Positions 24,099-33,252 of a DNA stretch of 64,000 bases are shown piece after piece (positions within the stretch are counted from its first letter, which is position 1; every line of letters begins with the position of its first letter). Origin of the DNA: Pilatotrama ljubarskyi (lineage: Eukaryota; Basidiomycota; Agaricomycetes; Polyporales; Polyporaceae); NCBI GenBank assembly GCA_022385805.1, contig MU277706.1, forward strand, positions 151,591-215,590, in the 5' to 3' direction. The notes below the pieces were generated by a model. The model made no database searches. It saw only the letters and a program-made list of their open reading frames with translations, and was not told the DNA's origin. The translations under genes and the position numbers were made by a program.

Positions 24099-24626
24099 TC
24101 CCTTTACTCTCCATACTCTACTCATGCTTTGTGCGATTGCACTAGTCCCGTAGCTGTAGTATTGAGCTGATATATACTCGGTTTGCGCTCGACATCCACT
24201 GCTGTATCCGCCGCTCCGGATGTCGATAATCCTATCGACTCACACGAAGAAACATACCCGCGACAAGGATTCCTTGCTAAACCGTGTTGACCTGACACGT
24301 TGTGACATGGAACACTACAGGTCGAGGCAGTTGCACTCGGGCACTCTCCGGATACGTTCAAGGCAGAGCTCGGTTTGCGAGTTAACACGAATATTGAGGA
24401 CCAAAAGAATCAACACGTGGTAAATATGTCGTCAACGATCAGTGCGGAATCAAGGATACACGACAGTGACAGAGAAGAGAGAATAGTCCGTATGTACAAC
24501 GAGGCCGACTCCAACTGTCCTTGGGTGATAGAGCGTATATGACCAGGACTTCACTCGTGCAAGAAATCCCCACGCAGGGTCTGTAGATCCAGCAAACTCG
24601 TCGAGTATGCTGGCGAGCCCAAGGCG
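24099..24626. other. Intergenic, nothing recognised
   Basis: About 530 bp between the kinase relic and the 3' end of a small membrane-protein gene. ORFs are short and without motif. Confidence 0.35.
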
Positions 24627-25285
24627 TCAAGCCGTGGGATGGCCATTCAAGACGGTCTTGCCCCGCTCGTGGAGGATTCTAGCGAGCTCATTGCTCTCCG
24701 ACCTCTCAAATGCCTCCTATGAGATACAGCAGTGATGTCAGTGAACCGCACAAAGAGTAGCATAGAGTCCGTGACTGACCGCGGCTGCATCTCTCAAGGC
24801 TGCGGCCGCCTGCAGCCGGCGCCAGTGCCCGGGAGCCGCCGGGAGACTCGAACGAGGCGTGCGGTCACGGTATAGATCCATGGGGATGTCGGCGGCGATC
24901 CTGGAAGAAGTTCAAGTCAACGGTGTGAGCCGAGTTCGGGGACTAGCATACGTAGGCATACGGAAACTGACATCATGTAGCGCTCGAGCAAGGCTGCCTG
25001 CTGGTTGAGCGGAATGACATCGACGCCGCGGCGGAGGATCTTGAGAGTTTGCGCCTGGTACTCCTTTGTGATCCTCAAGACGGCGCGGGTGCTCCACTTG
25101 CGATTCAACAGGTATGCGAAGATACCGCTGAGCCAAAGGGCTAGGACGTGTTGTTAGTCTGGTACCCGGTTTACATGGCTTAGCTGCTACTAGTGCAGAC
25201 CTGAGATGAACACCACAATGATGACGAGGCTCGGTGCAGTGTCGACGGTAGCCTCGTGGGTGAGAGCAGTGGTAGACTCGGACAT
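24627..25285 (-). CDS. Small single-pass membrane protein, hypothetical
   Basis: Four exons: 25285-25201, 25140-24972, 24900-24780 and 24716-24627, giving 154 residues with all phases agreeing. One hydrophobic segment at residues ~18-42 (SLVIIVVFISALWLSGIFAY) is followed by LNRKWSTRAVLRITKEYQ, a positively charged cytosolic side. The rest is helical, with LNQQAALLERYMM and a basic patch WRRLQAAAALRDAAA. No signal peptidase site is evident, so it is probably a signal-anchored protein. I do not recognise the family. It is the only intact-looking gene in the decayed island and sits between the two kinase relics. Confidence 0.6.
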
Positions 25286-25660
25286 CGTCGGTGTTTGGAG
25301 TAGACAGGTGCGATGAGTCGAGAGAGAGTAGAGCGTCTGTCGAGTTTTGTTGGGGAAGGTTACTGGAGTTGGTACAGAAATCGACTCGACTCACCCTGGC
25401 TTTATAGAGCTCGCGAGGGAGGGGTTGTTTGCCATCACAGCATGGCGTCGGCGTCCCCCCGTCGCTTGCCCACCCTAATCGCGTCCTTGTTCTGAGGTAG
25501 GGAACGGTGTCATACCAGGTGATACAAAGGAGATTTGAGCGCTCAACTGGATAAACAATGTATAGCAGAGCATGAGCGACGCGACAGCAGACATCTTCCT
25601 CGAAACGTGAAAGACAAGGGAGAACAAGGACCATGGTAGTGTCGAGTCTTGACGGTGTTT
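25286..25660. other. Promoter-side spacer up to the TIR element
   Basis: Contains the presumed 5' region of the small membrane-protein gene. No other feature is seen before the inverted-repeat boundary at 25661. Confidence 0.35.
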
Positions 25661-26795
25661 CATCAGGAAAAACCCCCCACCATAATGAGGTCTAATTAGC
25701 CTAATTATCCCTAAAAAGCGAGGTTAGCCAAATAGTTCTATTTGACAAGGTCCCCATATAAATTAGATGANNNNNNNNNNNNNNNNNNNNNNNNNNNNNN
25801 NNNNNNNNNNNNNNNNNNNNNNNNNNNNNNNNNNNNNNNNNNNNNNNNNNNNNNNNNNNNNNNNNNNNNNNNNNNNNNNNNNNNNNNNNNNNNNNNNNNN
25901 NNNNNNNNNNNNNNNNNNNNNNNNNNNNNNNNNNNNNNNNNNNNNNNNNNNNNNNNNNNNNNNNNNNNNNNNNNNNNNNNNNNNNNNNNNNNNNNNNNNN
26001 NNNNNNNNNNNNNNNNNNNNNNNNNNNNNNNNNNNNNNNNNNNNNNNNNNNNNNNNNNNNNNNNNNNNNNNNNNNNNNNNNNNNNNNNNNNNNNNNNNNN
26101 NNNNNNNNNNNNNNNNNNNNNNNNNNNNNNNNNNNNNNNNNNNNNNNNNNNNNNNNNNNNNNNNNNNNNNNNNNNNNNNNNNNNNNNNNNNNNNNNNNNN
26201 NNNNNNNNNNNNNNNNNNNNNNNNNNNNNNNNNNNNNNNNNNNNNNNNNNNNNNNNNNNNNNNNNNNNNNNNNNNNNNNNNNNNNNNNNNNNNNNNNNNN
26301 NNNNNNNNNNNNNNNNNNNNNNNNNNNNNNNNNNNNNNNNNNNNNNNNNNNNNNNNNNNNNNNNNNNNNNNNNNNNNNNNNNNNNNNNNNNNNNNNNNNN
26401 NNNNNNNNNNNNNNNNNNNNNNNNNNNNNNNNNNNNNNNNNNNNNNNNNNNNNNNNNNNNNNNNNNNNNNNNNNNNNNNNNNNNNNNNNNNNNNNNNNNN
26501 NNNNNNNNNNNNNNNNNNNNNNNNNNNNNNNNNNNNNNNNNNNNNNNNNNNNNNNNNNNNNNNNNNNNNNNNNNNNNNNNNNNNNNNNNNNNNNNNNNNN
26601 NNNNNNNNNNNNNNNNNNNNNNNNNNNNNNNNNNNNNNNNNNNNNNNNNNNNNNNNNNNNNNNNNNNNNNNNNNNNNNNNNNNNNNNNNNNNNNNNNNNN
26701 TGCAGTGACTTTGGAACACTTAGTCTTCATTAGTATCCTTATCTCACCCTTATGTATAATTTAGTTCTAATTAGCGTCAGGGGATTTTCCTGATG
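25661..26795. mobile_element. Terminal-inverted-repeat element, interior unsequenced
   Basis: The left end starts CATCAGGAAAAACCCCCCAC at 25661. The reverse complement of the right end (ending 26795) starts CATCAGGAAAATCCCCTGAC, so 17 of 20 positions are identical in inverted orientation. The flanking internal sequence is AT-rich, unlike the GC-rich genes around it. The centre is a run of 930 N. The size fits a short non-autonomous DNA transposon, or an autonomous one if the gap length is arbitrary. I could not define a clear target-site duplication, so the superfamily is open. A palindrome formed by assembly of two unrelated ends is a possible alternative. Confidence 0.6.
25771..26700. other. 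Assembly gap (930 N)
   Basis: A run of N with no sequence information, inside the inverted-repeat element. No feature can be called within it, and its true length is unknown. Confidence 0.99.
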
Positions 26796-27176
26796 TTGGC
26801 GGCGTCACGACGGTGGAGCCCGGACGAACGATCTTCTCTTGCATCAATTCGAACGGCTGTCTGACAACCTACCTGTCAGCACACCGCCGCCGTGACTAGC
26901 AACCTGCCAGAGTACAAGAGTGTGGGTTGCAAGTCTCTTGATCCTCGAGGTCGATGTCAGGACTGTCAGGGCCAGAGTCACGGCTAGCGTACTGCCAGAT
27001 CGGATAGTATTGTAGCAATGTCCCGTGACACGGGCTCCACTGAGGCTCACTGCCGAGACACGTAACGTTACATTGACCTGGTGTGGACTTCTGCGCGAGA
27101 GACGATAAGAACACCATACACCACACGCACAGCAGCAGCAGTAGCAGTCGACATCCGCAAAGGAAGGGCTAGGAAG
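26796..27176. other. Intergenic, nothing recognised
   Basis: About 380 bp between the element and the 3' end of the second kinase relic. No gene or RNA was seen. Confidence 0.35.
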
Positions 27177-28262
27177 TCATCGTGATACGTTGGGCGTCGG
27201 TGAGGGCATGGGCGGCAGGCGACGGATGAGATAGGGTATCGTCTGAGAAACAAAGTGATGTGCGCCCTTGAACAGGTTGGTCAACCTGTCGTCCTTGCGC
27301 ACGACCAGCGTGAGCGCAGCTGTCAGCTCGACAACTTCGCCAGCACGTTTTGAATATCTGCGACGACCTCAGACATCGTGGGGCCGCGCCTCTGGTTCTT
27401 TCCTCACCATGGCGGCGAGGAGCGGGTACATGAAGGCCAAGTTCGAGTATCGCTGACGGGGGATGCTCTTGTTCAGTGCGACAGTAAGGCTGTGAGCGGT
27501 ACTTCGGGCACACCTTCAAAGAAGTTCTCCCGTATCATGTTTCCCAAGTAGTAGACATCGGTAGTTAATGGATTGCGCGGCGTCTCCTCGTCCTTCCGGG
27601 ACTCGGGAACACTGCGATTCGCCCCTAAACTCGGTACCTCGAGCGGGGTGGTCTCATTCTCGCTATACTGACGCGACAAGCCGAAGTCGGTGAGCATGAT
27701 GCTCGTACACGAAAAGAAGTCCCTGAGCGTATTCGCCTAGTCAGAAAAGGAACAGTAGTACCGGAGACGTGAGCGCACCTCACACAGGTGGCGAAAGAAT
27801 CCGACCGCCTCTCCAACAGTCTCAAACCGCGGGTCATTGTACCTCCTGAGCAGCGGCATGACGGTGATCTGCAAGTCATCGTCCATTGGGTCCTACAGGA
27901 CATCGTGCAGAGGACAGCAATGGTTTCTGGAATCCGAGGGGCGTGGCTCTGAGGAAAAGTACCGTCCGATCGGGACTTCTTGCGAATGCATTGACTTCGG
28001 GACTTGCTTCAACATAACCGTCTCGCCGTCGGATGTGCGCACGGCGCACAGCATGCATAGTTTGTGGGAGCTGGAGTGAAGGGTGAGCTGGAATTCTGCA
28101 CGGTGGACGTGAGATACTCACCGCATATGACCTGCCGTCTTCGCATCAGAATGCCGATCGAGTGGTACCACTCCATGAAGGGACCCAGTCGGGCTTGTAT
28201 TTCAGGTTGGGCTGCAGCTCTTACCCTGACTGACTCAGCCAGACATAGTCGTCGCGGCAGCA
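27177..28262 (-). pseudogene. Decayed basidiomycete-type protein kinase gene, copy 2
   Basis: Same family as the relic at 22841-24098, opposite strand. Recognisable pieces are YVWLSQSG, KYKPDWVPSW, ETVMLKQVPK, ITVMPLLRRY, DFGLSRQY, GANRSVPES, TTDVYYLGNMIRE, YSNLAFMYPLLAAMV and LVVRKDDRLTNLF, ending IRRLPPMPSPTPNVSR. Lesions: TAA at 28221-28223, TAG at 27894-27896, and an internal deletion near 27681-27700 that fuses the HR(D) motif to DFG and removes the catalytic loop. There is also an extra C at 27380-27383 shifting frame, TGA at 27323-27325, and a second one-base shift just after. The missing catalytic loop means it cannot encode an active kinase. Confidence 0.85.
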
Positions 28263-28829
28263 CTGTCGCCAGGCGTGAGGCACAAAGACGTCTGCCTGGG
28301 AATGGCCTGGCGCGTCTTTACGTCGACACTTGGGCCGTGGTTCACGGTCGTATCTGCCAGACGCCGCGGCGGTAATAGGTATATGCAGGGAACTTCGAGC
28401 GCCGCTTCCGCGAGAGAAGAGGTGTAGTTTCGCACAAGGCGGATATTCAGCCTTGAGTACATGGCTTCGAGACAGTCCTGCATGGCAGATGCGACGCAGG
28501 ATGGTGCCGTGCCAAGTTGGTCTGAGCGGCTTCGGTTCTCAGAGCGCGCTCAGCGTCACACACGCGCAAGCGTCACAGGCTGTCACAGCGCGGAAGTGGC
28601 CAAGAGTCGCGTTGAGCGTCCCACTGCCAGTCACCGTGCTCGACGCTGCGACGATCCCTCTTGCTCCTTGCGCTCAGCTTCGCCTCAGTTCTCGTGTTCA
28701 ACATATCTGCTTAAGAAACGACGCGTTCTTGCCTCAGCTGCGGAAACTGTTGTGCCTGGACCATCTGGTTCCAGTGTAGTGTATTCTCGTGTGGCTAGTC
28801 CCGCTTTGTGTGTCCACGGACTCTCCATC
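28263..28829. other. Intergenic, promoter of the SLF2-like gene
   Basis: An ORF runs through part of it in frame with the next gene, but the ATG at 28830 begins the natural MKGLKQTRLSF start. No other gene was recognised. Confidence 0.35.
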
Positions 28830-31800
28830 ATGAAGGGTCTCAAGCAAACCAGGCTCTCTTTCGCCCCCGCACCCAACGCAGGTACTCCTTCTACGCGTTG
28901 CAGCAACAATACTGCGTCTTCCGCTGCTGCTGCTGCCTCCAACGACTCCCCCTCAAAGACACCAAGGCCAAAGAAAGGCGCGCAGGCAACCAACGGACGT
29001 GCCCGCGCTATGGACTGCGTTGAAATTCCGCCTCCCCCGAAGAGGAGCTCGCGTACCCAGCCCCAGGCTAAGTCTTCCCGTGCTTCCCCTGCGAAGCTCG
29101 CGAGGAGGAATGCGGCCGCATCTTCGGCCAGGAAACCATCCCTCAAACGCAAGTTGTCGGTAGGACCCGACACCGATGAGGAGGTCGAGAAAGAGGCCGT
29201 TCCTGCTTTGCACGATATGGGGTCATCGACAAGTTCAAGTGAGTCTCCAGAGTTGCATGGTATCCCATCGCAGGTGACTGATACATGGCAGAGGACAAGT
29301 CAAGGACACCGTCCATATCTAAGAAGATTCGCCTTTCCTCCCCTGAGTCTGACCTCACCACTCTGCCTTCGAGTTCTGCCTATGGCGGAGACGCGGAGGA
29401 GTTCGTTCCGACGAGTCAGTCCGACGAACAGGAGCTCACTATGCCGCGTGTGTCTGAGGTAAACCCCGCCACAGTCAAGGAGAATGTGGCCAAGTGGAGA
29501 GAAGAGACACATGCTAGCCCTCCCAGCCGCGCTCAATCTCCTCCACCCCTCGACCCCATCTGCACGTCCTTCGATGACGCACCTATGGATGTCTACGCAG
29601 AAACCACCGTCGAGGGCTCTTCTGCAATACAGTATCCCCAGACTCCGCGTTCTTTATGTGGAGGAAGCTCGCATCAATTCCACATTGATGCAGCTGCCGC
29701 AACTGTGACCCGTCCATCCGCCCTCGCTACTTCCGCCTCACAATTGGAGACGCCTACGCGACCAGGGGCCATCCGCGACGTGCCCGTCCCCGAGGGGTTG
29801 CCCTCAGATGCATTCAGTTCTTTGACTCCCCCGCCTTCGAGCGACCCTGCATCCCCAGCTGATGCGGATGAGCAAGCTCCTCTTGTCCAAGCCCTTGACG
29901 TGAAGAGCAAGACCGAGCAGCTCATCGCCGATATCAAGGCTCGCGCGTTTGCCGCTGCTCATTCGAGCAGCCCGGAGCAGTCCCCGGTCGATATAAACGC
30001 ACTAAGTGATTCGGACTCGGATAGTAGCGACGACGACTTGCCCGGAGGCTTCTCTGCTACGTTCACTCGGGACGTCAAAGGCAAGGGTAAAGCGAAAGCG
30101 TGAGTAGCGACGGTTTCTGCGAGGAAACCAGCGCATATATTGACATTTTATGATCCAGGACGGAGAACCCAACGAAGGCTGGCCCGTCAAAGCCCGAAAC
30201 GGCCTCTGCACCCCGGTACAACCTCCGACGCGGCTCGCCACCGAAAAAGGCTACGAAGCCTCCGGCGCCTGCTCCCACACAGCAGCGCAAGCAACGGAAG
30301 ACCAACCCGCTCGACGCTCTTCTCCGAGAGAAGGAGCGCGAGGAACGCACAGGGACTGGCATGGCCGCCATTCGTGCTGCCGAGGCGTCGTTCGCTGCGG
30401 CGAAAGCCAAGGAAGAGGCAAAGAAGGGTTTGAAGGATGAGATGATGGACGAGGAAGAGTCAGAGAGCGAAGACGACTGGACGGCGGACGTTGCGGGCCT
30501 CGGGGCTGCCGCGCGAAGTACGAAGAAGGGGAAGGCTCCGCAGACGCCCTCGCGGACTAAAGCTTGGAAGGCGAAGGCGAAGGCGAAGGGTGCGGATGCC
30601 AGTGGCAGTGAGGATGAGCACGCGATCGCTGGAATCGACTGCGAGGCGATCCTTGGAGCGAAGGGCGGAAAGGCTGTGGGCAAGATTTTGGAGAACGACT
30701 TGAGGGACAAGAAGGCGCGCGCGCTGGCGAAGCTGAACGAGGAGCCTGTGGGCGTGCCACTCTGGGATACGGCGGCTGCAAAAGCGGAGCCAGGTGACGG
30801 CATGGATGTGGACTTTGCTCTGCCTTCGTTCGCCGCGGAAGCTGGAGACAATGCGATGGTTAAGCTCTTCGTGACAGCCATCCAGAGCAATGGTACGCAC
30901 ATGCTGTGTTATCTGATGATTCGCGTTCTGAATGAGGGCACTGGCATAGATGCCACGCAGGCGTCGGCGCTGTTAGCGTCTGGAATGGTTACGTTCCTCC
31001 AACCAGACCAGTACGCCACGGTTGTACCTTGGCTTTTCGAGACCGGTACGCCTTCCCCACTTTTTCGACCATGGACCATCAAGTTTGACCACTATGCACC
31101 TCAGTGTTCTCCAACGTCCTGCCGGCACTGAGGACCCTCGCATACACCCAGCTTATGCGACTCGCGCCACTGCTTGGGGAGCATCCCTCAGGTTTGCACT
31201 CACCCTCCATCATCTCCGCTCTTGTCCGTCTGGGCGCGCCTCGTTCAACGATCGAGAAATACGGCTGGGCGGTCCCTCCTCTAGAGGTCGCCAAGCTTGG
31301 TCTCGAGAGCGACCAGCGAGATGAGATGGTCTACCGTCTCGTCACAATTACCGGCGCATTCGCTCGGTGAGTTCGAGTGTGGCAACCTGTGAACAGAACA
31401 TTTGACTCACCGGTGACACAGTGCATCTATGCGCGAGGAGCTCCGCGAGCTCTTCGTCATCATGCTGCTCATCGGCATGGACCCGACGACCTCTGCAGCG
31501 CTGTTGACAGAGATCCGCCAATCCTGCGACTCGATAGCTCGCGCAATGGAAGCTGCTCAGGGAGAAACATGCGATATGGTGAGTGCTGTATGGACTACTT
31601 CCACGTCCATGGGCTCATCTGGTGGCAGGAGGCCACCCTGTGCGAGATGGTTGTCACCTTTGGCAAGACCCTTTCGCCCGTCAACCAGTCCCTCCTCGTT
31701 TCGTTGTTCCCATGCGTCTCTCCCTCGACCATCCGCATAGCCCGCAACGTCAGCCGATCTCTCCTTGTGGACAGCCCGGCGTCCCCTTGTTCCTACGATA

Positions 31801-32367
31801 AATTACCAGATCTTGCCCCTATCATCGACCTCCTCACACCTCGTGCCGGGCGCGGAGGGTACTTCGACGTCACCGGCAACACGGAAAAGGAGGGCTTCTA
31901 CGACGAGTTGGCGTGCAGAGTGTCACTGCTCAGTCGTGTGCTCTCTGACGTGGACGAGTACGTCTTGCTCGAGATCCAGGCTGCGAAGGAGAAGGCTGCG
32001 AAGGAGAAGGCTGCGAAGGAGAAGGAGCGGACCGCCCAAGAGAAGGCGGAGCAGAAAGATATCCAAGACGAGGAGAAAGAGAAGGAGAAAGAAGAACAGC
32101 AGCCCGTCTTAGAGCAGATCCGAGTACTGCTCGAGAAGCTGCACGGGAGAATCGGTGAGTCGCCACCATGCTCCGCTCGTCCATCCTTCTCATTTTCTTG
32201 GTCATTCAGTCGATACACGTGCGGCGCACCTCGACCGTTCCCGTGTCAAGGCGGCCATACAGCGATTGTACCTCCGAGTACACTACCAGCGAACGGCCAC
32301 CTTGAGATCCGGGTCTGGCACTGGCCGACCTGGGAATATACGCGCCTACTTCACCCGCCCCTCTTGA
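28830..32367 (+). CDS. SLF2/Nse6-like protein, candidate Smc5/6 loader subunit
   Basis: Multi-exon gene starting MKGLKQTRLSFAPAP. The first ~500 residues are disordered, with many Ser-Pro/Thr-Pro sites and basic patches, then KQRKTNPLDALLREKEREER and a charged linker. The C-terminal ~450 residues are alpha-helical (ATVVPWLFETVFSNVLPALR, LRELFVIMLLIGMDPTTS, VTFGKTLSPVNQSLLVSL). A Lys/Glu coiled segment with three AAKEK repeats follows near 31978-32025, then a basic tail. The layout resembles the CANIN-domain proteins (SLF2/Nse6) that recruit the Smc5/6 complex to DNA damage. This assignment rests on remembered family features, not on a diagnostic motif. All inspected introns are in phase. Confidence 0.5.
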
Positions 32368-33252
32368 ACCATTCATGAGTCATTCATTCTTGTTACCTTT
32401 GCCATTCGCTCTTGCCTTTACTCTCCACACTGAGTAATAAGCCATAGATTCCCTATATCATGTTCTTGACCAGTGGCACTACGAATACCGCACCACGTCC
32501 TTGAGTCGACGTCTAGTGTTTTAGTGTAGATACGTACAGTACTAGACCTTCGTGTATCATACGTACTCGTTGTCCTACTTTCTGACCAAACTTCTGTAAT
32601 ACCGATTGTCTTGTGCTCTGGGTGTCATGCCTGCCCACCGTCCGTTGTGCTTGCACTTCGCGACGTCTGCCTAGGGGAGACTACTGCCCACAGTGACCGG
32701 ACTCCGTATCTCACCCAGTCATAGCTAGCGCGGGGACATCGCGAGCTTGTGCGCAAAGACTACGAACCGCTCGGAGAGAAATGTATAAGAGTGCTCACGC
32801 AAACAGCCCGCCGTGGTATAATACCGAGCATGGCACCAGATGGCGCCCGTGCCCGTACTGCGCAGGCCCGTCACGCCGTACGGCGGTGAATAGCCTCGTG
32901 TACATTCGGCCAACGCTACGTCGGATGAGACCCAATCGCCGCAATTCAACGGAGCTTCTAGTCATGATCAGCTCAGAAGCTGAGTCGGACGTTGCAGCAC
33001 GTAGCATAGATTCTGGTACTGTACGTGGACTATTCATACGCGCAGAGGAACGCGAGATCGCGGCCAGGTACGGTACTTGAGAGGCTACCGTGATGAATCG
33101 GTGAGCGATAGACAAGTACAACTTGATTCGCTCGGATGTTAGAAACTGCCAGTGGATATCCCGTGATAGGGCAGTAGCGAGTATTGTATTGCATGCAAGA
33201 ACAAATGGCTGCGACGAAGGAGACATTGAGCAACAATGGGAGCGACCTATCG
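32368..33252. other. Intergenic, convergent 3' ends
   Basis: About 880 bp between two converging genes. Short ORFs on both strands (32781-33080, 32795-33226) overlap each other and have no motif. I see nothing else. Confidence 0.4.

Noticed and set aside
25742..26764. Long ORFs spanning the N run
   Set aside because: They are artefacts of translating N bases and contain no information.
32781..33226. Two overlapping ORFs between converging genes
   Set aside because: They overlap each other on opposite strands, lack motifs, and sit in a typical 3' UTR spacer.
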